A stretch of 40,744 nt of DNA from Flammeovirgaceae bacterium (GTDB lineage Bacteria > Bacteroidota > Bacteroidia > Cytophagales > Cyclobacteriaceae), in contig JABMNK010000022.1 in the NCBI GenBank assembly GCA_013204595.1, forward strand, positions 1-40,744, written 5' to 3'. The first letter of the stretch is position 1. Each line of letters starts with the position of its first letter. The translations under genes were made by a program, and so were the position numbers. Shown here one piece after another: positions 33,084 to 40,744 of the stretch. The notes beneath the pieces are model-generated. The model did not search any database. It was not told the DNA's origin and worked only from the letters and a program-made list of their open reading frames with translations.

Positions 33084-34820
33084 TCAAATACGGGCTTGAT
33101 ATGTGTATAGTTCGAAGTACCTACCTTCTTTTTTGATTAGGTCCTCGTGCGTTCCTGATTCGGCGATATCACCTTTTTCAATGACCAGTATTTGATCAGC
33201 ACGTCGTATGGTGCTCAGCCTGTGTGCAATCACGAACGTGGTTCGACCACTCATTAATTTTTCAAGACTTTTTTGAATATAAGATTCACTTTCTGTATCC
33301 AAATTAGACGTTGCCTCATCTAGAATCAAAATTCTTGGATTGGCCAAAATAGCTCTAGCAATTGCAATACGTTGTCGTTGCCCCCCTGATAACTTTATTC
33401 CACGTTCTCCGATGATGGTTTCCATTCCATCGTCAAATCTATCTGTAAACTCAGTAACATAGGCAGACTCGGCCGCTTGCAATAGTTCCAGCTCGGAAGC
33501 CTCGGGTCTTGGGAATAAGATATTTTCCCTGATAGTACCTTCGAAAAGAAAGTCGTCTTGTAACACGACCCCGAGCTGACTACGAAAGCTGTCCAATGAG
33601 ACTTTAGATATATCTTCGTTATCCACGGAAATCGTACCCGAATTGGGGCTAATAAACGTAGCAGCAAGACCTGCAATGGTTGATTTCCCAGATCCAGAGG
33701 ATCCAACTAATGCGGTGACAGACCCAGGAAGCGCTTCAAATGAAATGTTGTGAAGGACCTTTTTTTCTGTTTCGTATCCAAAAGAAACATGATCAAATTT
33801 CACGTGTCCTATTATTTTTTCTATCTTCTTTGTGCGTATTGATCCATCATCTTCAGAATCCATATTCATCAATTCTTCGGTTCTGTCGAGCCCTGCAAAG
33901 GCCTCAGTAAGCTGACTTCCAATATTACTCATTTGCACGATCGGAGCAATCATAAAACCTAAGTACAGAGTAAAAGATAAAAATTCTCCGATGGTTAATT
34001 CATCTTGCATAATCATATATCCTCCGATACCCATTATCCCAGTACTTGCCAAACCTAGTAAAAAAGTCGCTGAACTGGTAATGACGCTAGTGGCTGTTAA
34101 ACTCTTTTTTACGTTTTGAAATAATTTTTCAGTTCCGTCTTCGAAAGATTTGATTTCTTGTTTTTCGGCATTAAAACCTTTAATAACCCTCACGCCATTT
34201 AATGTCTCAGTAAGTCGCCCTGTAACTTCGGCATTTATCTTTCCACGCTCTCTAAAGATGGGTCGGATATATCCAAAGGCTTTTAAAGAGATGAAGCCAA
34301 AAATCGCGACAGGCACCAGAACGTAAACCGTCATCATTGGGCTGATTTTAATTAATAATACCAATGAGATTATGGCGGTTAGTACTCCTCCGACTAATTG
34401 TACAAGACCTGTTCCCACTAAGTTCCTGACACCTTCAACATCCGTCATAATTCGAGAGACCAGCTCTCCAGATTTAGTATTATCAAAAAATCTTGTCGGT
34501 AAATAAATTACCTTTTTCTGTACCTGCACCCTTGGTTTGGCAATGAGATGCTGGGCTTCTACACTCAATATTTTGGTCAATAAAAAGGATGTCGTTGCCT
34601 GAATAGTGATGGCTGCAGTTATCCAGATTAACAATTGTTTTAATAGTTCAATGTTTTTGTTAACGATGACATCATCCATCAAAGATTGACTGGCCCATGG
34701 CAAGACCAAACTTGACAGACGACTTACAACGATTAAAAAGAGACCGACAAAAAGGGTATTCTTTCGGGGCCAAATAATTGTCTTAAAGACATGGGCCATT
34801 GTTACTTTAGATTTTGCCAT
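33084..34820 (-). CDS. ABC exporter, MsbA/multidrug half-transporter type
   Basis: 578 residues. The N-terminal six-helix ABC transporter domain (about 18-305) is followed by an ATPase domain with Walker A GSSGSGKST (373-381), Q-loop VVLQDDFLF, signature LSGGQRQRIAIARA (477-490), Walker B ILILDEATSNLD and H-loop IAHRLST. The single polypeptide would work as a homodimer moving lipids, drugs or peptides outwards. The substrate is not readable; MsbA-like lipid A flipping is one option. It is divergent from the beta-propeller operon and appears to be transcribed alone. A minus-strand -7-like TATTTTTG lies at 34846-34853. Confidence 0.92.
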   Translation of the reverse strand: MAKSKVTMAHVFKTIIWPRKNTLFVGLFLIVVSRLSSLVLPWASQSLMDDVIVNKNIELLKQLLIWITAAITIQATTSFLLTKILSVEAQHLIAKPRVQVQKKVIYLPTRFFDNTKSGELVSRIMTDVEGVRNLVGTGLVQLVGGVLTAIISLVLLIKISPMMTVYVLVPVAIFGFISLKAFGYIRPIFRERGKINAEVTGRLTETLNGVRVIKGFNAEKQEIKSFEDGTEKLFQNVKKSLTATSVITSSATFLLGLASTGIMGIGGYMIMQDELTIGEFLSFTLYLGFMIAPIVQMSNIGSQLTEAFAGLDRTEELMNMDSEDDGSIRTKKIEKIIGHVKFDHVSFGYETEKKVLHNISFEALPGSVTALVGSSGSGKSTIAGLAATFISPNSGTISVDNEDISKVSLDSFRSQLGVVLQDDFLFEGTIRENILFPRPEASELELLQAAESAYVTEFTDRFDDGMETIIGERGIKLSGGQRQRIAIARAILANPRILILDEATSNLDTESESYIQKSLEKLMSGRTTFVIAHRLSTIRRADQILVIEKGDIAESGTHEDLIKKEGRYFELYTYQARI

Positions 34821-34987
34821 AACTCATTAATAGCAAAAAGAGATCCAAAAATAATTTTACTGACAGGATGTCTGAGATCTGTGAAGTGTGTTTTGTGAGC
34901 GCCTATTCACAGGATTCCCCAAAATTTAAAATGGATATTTTTTTCCTTAGATGGGATGAGCTATATTAAACGAAAATTAAAAAAAAA

Positions 34988-35884
34988 ATGAAGTTTTTCA
35001 CCTACCTCTTAATTATTGCACCGATGTGGATAAACGCTCAAGACATTATCAGTAAATTGGAAATTTATGATGTGATGTCAGGTAAGCGTGAAGTTATTTA
35101 TACGGAATCAGGCAAGATCTTTGAAGCACCTAATTGGAGCAGAGATGGTAATTTTTTGATATTTAATGAAGAGGGAAGCCTTTATCGATTTGATTTAAAT
35201 ACCCGTACAAAAAGTAAAATAAATACAGTATTTGCAGAAAACTGCAACAATGACCACGGCATTTCACCAGGTGGGAGATCATTGGTGATATCCAACAATG
35301 ATCCAGATTTGGGCTCTCGAATATACGTACTGCCTATTGAGGGTGGACTGCCGAAGCTTATTACTGAACACGCACCATCTTATTGGCACGGGTGGTCTCC
35401 AGATGGAAAAACGCTGGTTTATTGTGCGGCTAGAAATGGTAATTATGATGTCTATTCGATAAGTGTCGAAGGAGGAGTTGAGAAGCGCTTAACCAATTCA
35501 GAAGGGCTTGATGATGGGCCAGATTATTCTTTTTCTGGTCGTCATATTTATTTTAATTCTGTGCGTACTGGAATGATGCAAATTTGGAGAATGGAACCTG
35601 ATGGCACTAATCAAGAACAATTATCGAATGACGGGTATAATGATTGGTTTGCGCATCCTGCACCAGACGGTAGCGCTGTGGTGTTTATTTCGTATCTAGA
35701 TAAAATAGACCCAGGGACTCATCCCGCTTTTAAAAATGTAATGTTGCGCATGATGGATCCTGAAACCAAGGAGATCACAAAATTATTTGAGTTATTTGGT
35801 GGGCAGGGGACGCTCAATGTTTCTTCTTGGTCGCCAGATAGTAAGAAATTTGCGTTTGTTAGTTATGAGTTAATAGAAAAATAG
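34988..35884 (+). CDS. Secreted TolB-like beta-propeller protein
   Basis: 298 residues. A signal peptide ([17 protein letters not shown]) is probably cut before Gln18. The mature protein is built of PD40/WD40-like blades, each with a W-SPDG or similar turn: [81 protein letters not shown] and [14 protein letters not shown]. This is the TolB-type propeller without the N-terminal TolB domain, typical of secreted binding proteins in Bacteroidota. It begins a three-gene operon with the aldo-keto reductase three bases downstream. Confidence 0.87.
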   Translation: MKFFTYLLIIAPMWINAQDIISKLEIYDVMSGKREVIYTESGKIFEAPNWSRDGNFLIFNEEGSLYRFDLNTRTKSKINTVFAENCNNDHGISPGGRSLVISNNDPDLGSRIYVLPIEGGLPKLITEHAPSYWHGWSPDGKTLVYCAARNGNYDVYSISVEGGVEKRLTNSEGLDDGPDYSFSGRHIYFNSVRTGMMQIWRMEPDGTNQEQLSNDGYNDWFAHPAPDGSAVVFISYLDKIDPGTHPAFKNVMLRMMDPETKEITKLFELFGGQGTLNVSSWSPDSKKFAFVSYELIEK

Positions 35885-35887
35885 AAA

Positions 35888-36859
35888 ATGAAAAATAGAA
35901 AATTCGGTAAAACTGAATGGAAGGTAGGCGAGATTGGATATGGTATGTGGGGTATGGCAGGATGGGAAGAATCCGATGATCTAGAGAGTAATAAATCACT
36001 TGATCTAGCCGTTGAATTGGGTTGCAATTTTTTCGATACAGCATGGGGATATGGGGAAGGGAAAAGTGAAAATTTACTAGGCGCTTTAATCAAACGACAT
36101 CCTGATAAAAAGCTTTATGCCGCAACTAAAATACCACCAAAAAACAGGCAGTGGCCTTCCAAAAGTCATTTTGACATCAAAGATGTTTTCCCTAAAGATT
36201 ATATCATTGAATACACGAATAAAAGTTTAAAAAATCTAGGATTGGAGACTATTGACTTGATGCAGTTTCATGTTTGGGAAGATGCTTGGTCTGATCAAGA
36301 TGAATGGAAAAGAACCATAGAAGACTTAATTAATGCGGGAAAGATTCGCTCAATGGGTGTGAGTGTAAATAGATGGGAGCCTGAGAATTGCTTGAGGACG
36401 TTGCGTACTGGCCTTATCGATAGTGTTCAGGTTATTTACAACATATTTGATCAGGCACCGGAAGATCAATTGTTTCCAATTTGCAGGGAATTGGACATTG
36501 CCGTTATTGCGAGGGTTCCTTTTGACGAAGGCACCCTTACCGGTAATTTGACGAAGTCCTCTACTTGGCTGGAAGGTGATTGGCGTGCTACCTATTTTGT
36601 GCCCGAAAACTTACACTCATCCGTTGAGAGGGCAGATGCGTTAAGACCGCTCATCTCTGAGGGAACCACCATGGCAGAAATGGCTTTAAAATTTATTTTG
36701 GCCAATTCAGACGTGGCTACAATCATACCAGGAATGCGAAAGGAGCGCAATGTACGTGCCAACTCAGCCACAAGCGAATCAGCTGCATTGACTCAGCGTT
36801 TGATTGATCAATTGAAAGGACATAGATGGGATCGTCAACCCACTGAGTGGTCTCAATAA
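35888..36859 (+). CDS. Aldo/keto reductase
   Basis: 323 residues in a TIM barrel. The catalytic tetrad is complete: D50 and Y55 (FFDTAWGYG), K81 (AATKIPP) and H128 (MQFHVWED). The C-terminal part has VIYNIFDQAPEDQLFPICRELDIAVIARVPFDEGTLTG and ATIIPGMRKERNV, the NADP(H)-binding end of the family. It is closest in layout to the Tas/YajO-like group of short-name aldo-keto reductases. The substrate is unknown. It sits between the propeller gene (three-base gap) and a glycosyltransferase. Confidence 0.92.
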   Translation: MKNRKFGKTEWKVGEIGYGMWGMAGWEESDDLESNKSLDLAVELGCNFFDTAWGYGEGKSENLLGALIKRHPDKKLYAATKIPPKNRQWPSKSHFDIKDVFPKDYIIEYTNKSLKNLGLETIDLMQFHVWEDAWSDQDEWKRTIEDLINAGKIRSMGVSVNRWEPENCLRTLRTGLIDSVQVIYNIFDQAPEDQLFPICRELDIAVIARVPFDEGTLTGNLTKSSTWLEGDWRATYFVPENLHSSVERADALRPLISEGTTMAEMALKFILANSDVATIIPGMRKERNVRANSATSESAALTQRLIDQLKGHRWDRQPTEWSQ

Positions 36860-36879
36860 TTGAGTCAAGTCAGGCTTCT

Positions 36880-37905
36880 ATGAAGATGGAATTGCATTCC
36901 AGACCGTTGGTATCTATTATCATGGCTGTTAAGGATACAGCACCTTTTTTGCCAAAGTGTTTAACATCCATACTCGGGCAAAGCTATCATAATTGGGAGC
37001 TGATTGCGGTTAATGATCACTCTACTGATCATTCTCTCCAAATATTACAGGAATTTGCGGCAAAGGATCGTAGAATTAGGCTATTTGATAGTCCAGGGCA
37101 ACGGCTGATACCTGCATTAAAGGAAGGCTTCAAGCGTAGTTTGGGTATCTTGATCAATAGGATGGATAGTGATGACTGGATGCCTTCAGACAAACTAGCG
37201 TCTATGGTATCAGAGTGGCTGCGGTATGGCATTGGGTTTGTGATTGCGGGGGGTACTCAACATTTCGTTGATGAGGGGGATGTCGGAGCTGGATTTAAAA
37301 GGTATGATCAGTGGTTGAATCAATTGGCCAAATCAAACAGTCATTTTCAGCAAATTTATCAGGAATGTGTCATTCCGTCCCACTGCTGGATCATTCATAG
37401 GGATGACTTGTCAGCAGCTGGTGCCTTTGAGCCGGAGGTATACCCTGAGGATTACGATCTTTGTTTTCGTTTTTATAGATCTGGGTACAAGATTGTTGGA
37501 ATTGACAAAGTGCTTCATTTTTGGCGAGATCGATCCAACCGAATTTCTCGGACGTGGGAAGAATATCGAGACAATAGATTTTTCGCGATGAAATTAAAAT
37601 ATTTTTATGAACTAGATCGCGATAGACGGCGGCCACTTGTGGTGTGGGGAGCAGGTCGTAACGGTAAGGACTTTATCAAGGAATTGAGCAAATATGAAGA
37701 GTCCATTCATTGGGTCTGTGATAATGAAAATAAAATCGGGAAGAACATTTTTGGAATAATCATAGCGCATTATGATCAAATTATCACCTTCAATAATCCA
37801 CAAATATTGATTGTTGTATCTGCACCGGAAGGAAAAATAGAAATATCAAAATACCTTGAACGGACGGGTAAAAAACCTGTAAAAGATTTCTGGTTTTTTA
37901 CCTAA
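36880..37905 (+). CDS. Family 2 glycosyltransferase with C-terminal Rossmann-like domain
   Basis: 341 residues. The GT-A domain has PLVSIIMAVKDTAPFLPKCLTSIL, LIAVNDHSTDHSLQ and the metal motif M-D96-S-D98-D99-W, then YPEDYDLCFRFYRSGYKI. From about residue 253 a second domain opens with LVVWGAGRNGKDFI, a nucleotide-binding-like glycine turn, and ends VKDFWFFT; such tails occur in some glycosyltransferases and C-methyltransferases. An open frame extends up to GTG at 36847, overlapping the aldo-keto reductase, but the ATG at 36880 leaves ten residues before the GT strand and is preferred. No membrane helix is seen. Confidence 0.87.
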   Translation: MKMELHSRPLVSIIMAVKDTAPFLPKCLTSILGQSYHNWELIAVNDHSTDHSLQILQEFAAKDRRIRLFDSPGQRLIPALKEGFKRSLGILINRMDSDDWMPSDKLASMVSEWLRYGIGFVIAGGTQHFVDEGDVGAGFKRYDQWLNQLAKSNSHFQQIYQECVIPSHCWIIHRDDLSAAGAFEPEVYPEDYDLCFRFYRSGYKIVGIDKVLHFWRDRSNRISRTWEEYRDNRFFAMKLKYFYELDRDRRRPLVVWGAGRNGKDFIKELSKYEESIHWVCDNENKIGKNIFGIIIAHYDQIITFNNPQILIVVSAPEGKIEISKYLERTGKKPVKDFWFFT

Positions 37906-37940
37906 TGAAAAACAGATAACTACTAATTAACAATTAAAGG

Positions 37941-39284
37941 TTAAAGATCACTGAAATCAAATGTTTCCAAAAAGGCTGTGGTAAAAAGGCCAGATTTAAA
38001 ACTTGGATCGTCCATTAATTTTAGGTGAAAGGGGATCGTTGTTTTGATGCCTTCAATGACCATCTCGCCTAGGGCTCGTTTCATTTTAATTAAAGCTTCT
38101 TCCCGGGTCTGAGCGGTTACAATTAGCTTGGCAATCATAGAGTCATAATGGGGGGGGATAGTATATCCAGCGTATACATGACTATCTACGCGTACGCCAT
38201 GCCCTCCAGGCAGGTGCAAATTAGTAATTTTACCAGGATTAGGTCTGAAATTTTTACCAGGATCTTCCGCATTGATTCTACATTCTATAGAATGCATTTG
38301 CGGATAATAGTTGCGTCCTGAAATAGTTATCCCCGCTGCTACTTTGATTTGTTCTTTGATCAAGTCATAGTCTGTGACTTCCTCGGTAATGGGATGCTCA
38401 ACTTGGATTCGAGTATTCATTTCCATGAAATAAAATTTTCCATGCTTATCCACCAAAAACTCAACCGTACCCGCACCTTCATATTTGATGGCTTCGGCAC
38501 CTTTAATTGCGGCTTGGCCCATAGCTTCTCTTAATTCTTCGGTAATAATAGGAGAGGGTGTTTCCTCGACTAATTTTTGATGTCTTCGTTGAATTGAACA
38601 ATCACGCTCAGAGAGATGACAGGCTTTACCCGTATGGTCACCTATGATTTGAATTTCAATATGTCTAGGTTCTTCAATGTATTTCTCTAAATAAAGACCA
38701 TCATTACCAAAAGCCGCTGCGGATTCTTGTCGAGCGCTGTCCCACGCTTTTTGAAATTCGTTAATTTCTTTTACCAAGCGCATACCACGCCCACCCCCGC
38801 CGGCAGTCGCTTTTAGTATGACTGGATACCCAATGGTTTCAGCTAGTTCAAGTCCTTGCTGCACAGAGTCAATAAGTCCTTCAGACCCTGGAATAGTAGG
38901 CACGCCTGCTTTTTTCATAGTATCCTTTGCAGTAGCCTTGTCACCCATTTGGTTGATCATCTCTGCGCTTGCTCCGATGAATTTTATTCCATACTCATGG
39001 CAGACCTTAGAAAATTCTGCGTTTTCAGATAAGAATCCATATCCAGGGTGGATGGCATCCGCGTTAGTTATTTCTGCGGCTGAAATAATTCTAGGAATAT
39101 TTAAGTAGGAATCTTTACTTGCTGGAGCACCTATACAGACTGCCTCGTCTGCAAAACGGACATGTAAGCTTTCTCTGTCGGCAGTGGAATAGACGGCAAC
39201 GGTCTTTATTCCCATTTCTTTACACGTCCGTATGATTCGAAGTGCAATTTCCCCACGATTTGCAATGAGTATTTTATTAAACAC
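37941..39284 (-). CDS. accC: Acetyl-CoA carboxylase, biotin carboxylase subunit
   Basis: 447 residues, the usual size. The ATP-grasp protein starts [19 protein letters not shown], has the Gly-rich ATP loop [37 protein letters not shown], the metal-binding and catalytic [21 protein letters not shown] and the C-terminal GHGVRVDSH. It carboxylates biotin on AccB using ATP and bicarbonate, the first step of malonyl-CoA formation. It is the last gene of the fabH-efp-accB-accC unit, 10 bases after accB. Confidence 0.97.
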   Translation of the reverse strand: MFNKILIANRGEIALRIIRTCKEMGIKTVAVYSTADRESLHVRFADEAVCIGAPASKDSYLNIPRIISAAEITNADAIHPGYGFLSENAEFSKVCHEYGIKFIGASAEMINQMGDKATAKDTMKKAGVPTIPGSEGLIDSVQQGLELAETIGYPVILKATAGGGGRGMRLVKEINEFQKAWDSARQESAAAFGNDGLYLEKYIEEPRHIEIQIIGDHTGKACHLSERDCSIQRRHQKLVEETPSPIITEELREAMGQAAIKGAEAIKYEGAGTVEFLVDKHGKFYFMEMNTRIQVEHPITEEVTDYDLIKEQIKVAAGITISGRNYYPQMHSIECRINAEDPGKNFRPNPGKITNLHLPGGHGVRVDSHVYAGYTIPPHYDSMIAKLIVTAQTREEALIKMKRALGEMVIEGIKTTIPFHLKLMDDPSFKSGLFTTAFLETFDFSDL

Positions 39285-39294
39285 AGCTTGTTTT

Positions 39295-39765
39295 TTAAGA
39301 TGGATCTATTAAAAACAATGGTTGATCAAATTCTACTGGATTGGCATTTTCCGCTAAAATTCTCACGATTTTACCTGCGACATCAGCTTCAATTTCGTTA
39401 AAAAGTTTCATGGCTTCAATGACGCATACCGTATCACCGACCTTAACCGTATCGCCGACCTTGACGAAATCTGGAGATTCGGGATTGGCAGCCATATACA
39501 GCGTACCAATCATAGGCGATTTGATATTTAAAAAGTTGTCTTTCGAGGCTTCTCCAAGGGCTTGGTTTTGAGCTTCGGTAAAAGAGGGGCCAGAAGTGCT
39601 GATTGTTGTTGGAGCCGGTACTGAGGAAGGCGGAGCTACATGATGAACAGAAACGTCTGATGAACGTTTCACTTTTAATTTGAATTGTTCTGTCTCAATA
39701 TTGACTTCCTCCAATCCAGTACTCTTGATAAAATCTATTAGATCGCGTAATTCTTTTACCTTCAT
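39295..39765 (-). CDS. accB: Biotin carboxyl carrier protein of acetyl-CoA carboxylase
   Basis: 156 residues. An N-terminal helix ([25 protein letters not shown]) is followed by a Pro/Ser/Thr-rich hinge (about 45-65) and a C-terminal biotinyl domain with [17 protein letters not shown]; Lys120 in EAMK receives biotin. The open frame can be extended to a TTG at 39792, but homologues begin at MK-x-KE, so the ATG at 39765 is preferred. It lies between efp and accC and is co-transcribed with them. Confidence 0.95.
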   Translation of the reverse strand: MKVKELRDLIDFIKSTGLEEVNIETEQFKLKVKRSSDVSVHHVAPPSSVPAPTTISTSGPSFTEAQNQALGEASKDNFLNIKSPMIGTLYMAANPESPDFVKVGDTVKVGDTVCVIEAMKLFNEIEADVAGKIVRILAENANPVEFDQPLFLIDPS

Positions 39766-39833
39766 TGCTGATTTTTTCTGATCAAGTTCCAAGTTTCGTG
39801 CAATTATAATTATCTATTTCTAAGTTAAGTCAA

Positions 39834-40397
39834 TTATTTAACTCTTTCTGAATATGTCCCATTTTTAGTATCCACTTTGATTAGTTCATCTTGGTTAATA
39901 AACAATGGAACTTGTATAGTGGCCCCGGTTTCCAGTTCAGCAGGTTTGCTTGCATTAGTAGCCGTATCTCCTTTAAGACCAGGCTCAGTGTAAACTACCC
40001 TTAAATTGACATATTGAGGTAACTCAGCCCCTAGAATTTTGTTTTCTTCTACGTGGATAAGTACTTCCACCTCGTCGCCATCCTTTAAAAATTGCGGCGC
40101 ATTTATAAGTTTTGGATCGATGGGCACTTGATCGTACGTTTCACTATCCATAAAATGATGACCCATATCGTCTTTGTACAAATATTGATATTTATGCCTT
40201 TCAACACGGGCCGTAGTGATTTTGTGCCCAGCTGAAAAAGTGTTATCAATGACTCTCCCTGTAGACAAACTTTTAAGTTTTGTGCGAACAAATGCTGGAC
40301 CTTTACCAGGCTTGACATGTTGAAATTCTACAATTGAGAATAGGTCGTGGTTAAATTCGATGACCAAACCATTTTTTATATCCGCCGTAGTTGCCAT
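39834..40397 (-). CDS. efp: Translation elongation factor P
   Basis: 187 residues, the standard three-beta-barrel size. The N-terminal KOW-like domain has VEFQHVKPGKGPAFVRTKLKSL, with Lys32 at the loop tip where EF-P is modified or contacts the P-site tRNA (Lys34 in E. coli numbering). The rest matches EF-P domains II and III (DGDEVEVLIHVEENKILGAELPQYVNLRV and GDTATNASKPAELETGATIQVPLFI). It relieves ribosome stalling on Pro-Pro. It lies six bases after fabH and before accB, a common order in Bacteroidota. Confidence 0.97.
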   Translation of the reverse strand: MATTADIKNGLVIEFNHDLFSIVEFQHVKPGKGPAFVRTKLKSLSTGRVIDNTFSAGHKITTARVERHKYQYLYKDDMGHHFMDSETYDQVPIDPKLINAPQFLKDGDEVEVLIHVEENKILGAELPQYVNLRVVYTEPGLKGDTATNASKPAELETGATIQVPLFINQDELIKVDTKNGTYSERVK

Positions 40398-40403
40398 ATT
40401 TTT

Positions 40404-40744
40404 TTATTTTTCTGGGTCGTAAGCCCATTTTAGATATACTGAAGCCCAGGTGAATCCACCACCAAATGCAGCTAAAATAAGATTATCACCTTTTTTTAAT
40501 TGCGATTCGTAGTCCCATAGGCATAGCGGAATAGTACCGGCTGTGGTATTCCCATATCGCGAAATATTCAACATTACTTTACTGTCGTCAACACCCATAC
40601 GCTTTGCCGTCGCTTCTATGATTCTTTTATTTGCTTGATGTGGGACAAGCCACGAAATATCATCACTGGAAAGCTGATTGCGATCCATTATTTCTTTAGC
40701 AACATCGGCCATTTTGGTCACGGCAAATTTAAACACTGCGGATC
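40404..40744 (-). CDS. fabH: 3-oxoacyl-ACP synthase III, C-terminal part (runs off the window)
   Basis: Only the C-terminal 112 or so residues are inside the window. The frame is open through the right edge, so the GTG near 40736 is internal and not the start. The catalytic His is in [11 protein letters not shown] and the Asn in [12 protein letters not shown]; the missing Cys should lie upstream. [22 protein letters not shown] is the usual C-terminal strand. FabH condenses acetyl-CoA with malonyl-ACP to start fatty acid synthesis, which fits the accB and accC neighbours. Confidence 0.96.
   Translation of the reverse strand, partial: SAVFKFAVTKMADVAKEIMDRNQLSSDDISWLVPHQANKRIIEATAKRMGVDDSKVMLNISRYGNTTAGTIPLCLWDYESQLKKGDNLILAAFGGGFTWASVYLKWAYDPEK

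Noticed and set aside
39400-39470. Apparent tandem repeat [12 protein letters not shown] in accB
   Set aside because: This is the normal length of the biotinyl-domain turn; the similarity is ordinary family sequence and not an expansion.
39295-39792. Longer accB start at TTG 39792
   Set aside because: The extra nine residues have no match to the usual accB opening, which begins at the ATG at 39765.

Overview
The window is about 40.7 kb of low-to-moderate GC chromosomal DNA from a member of the Bacteroidota, most likely the order Cytophagales (inference). The supporting signs are a BatA-type aerotolerance gene, two DUF4199 membrane proteins, an AsmA-like giant, lipoproteins with an acidic surface-export motif after the lipid Cys, promoter -7 elements of the TAnnTTTG type in front of several genes, almost no Shine-Dalgarno sequences, frequent TTG/GTG starts, and a fabH-efp-accB-accC cluster. 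It reads as a compact core-type chromosome. I see no prophage, transposase, CRISPR array, toxin-antitoxin pair or recognisable defence island.

Layout. 1-160: the 3' end of an rRNA operon (5S rRNA and its terminator). 213-6435: one tight plus-strand operon (BatA-like, dihydroorotase-like protein without key metal ligands, two DUF4199 proteins, two family 2 glycosyltransferases) meeting a minus-strand methyltransferase stop-to-stop. 7275-9834: a small secreted protein converging on an acpH-crcB-(J-domain/TPR) operon. 9971-11866: a UPF1/IGHMBP2-like helicase. 11943-18794 (minus): hutF, a CPBP membrane protein with a substituted active site paired with a B12-type radical SAM enzyme, alkaline phosphatase, and a lysine-6-dehydrogenase-like enzyme. 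18929-24750 (minus): a kinase/PLP phospho-lyase fusion, an interrupted or phase-variable small gene with a TA microsatellite, a Gfo/Idh/MocA oxidoreductase, a VOC protein, a sulfotransferase and cutC. 25024-29049: an ABC-F protein converging on DUF3817 and M48 protease genes, then a surface lipoprotein. 29343-33000: AsmA-like protein, CBS-pair protein and an unknown small protein. 33084-37905: an MsbA-like exporter divergent from a beta-propeller/aldo-keto reductase/glycosyltransferase operon. 37941-40744: accC, accB, efp and the 3' part of fabH.

How the genes may work together. Two points stand out. First, the kinase/phospho-lyase fusion matches the hydroxylysine-kinase plus phosphohydroxylysine-lyase pair and lies directly upstream of a lysine-6-dehydrogenase-like gene. 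Both routes would give 2-aminoadipate semialdehyde, so this may be a small lysine/hydroxylysine catabolic unit. Second, between the oxidoreductase and that fusion lies a 553-base interval spaced exactly like one more operon gene, but its frame is broken at a (TA)n tract. Gain of one TA unit or loss of two would restore a single 185- or 183-codon frame, so it could be a contingency (phase-variable) gene or simply a decaying one. No wholly new multi-gene system is evident; the remaining oddities are individual proteins with altered active sites and several inverted repeats at gene ends or leaders.
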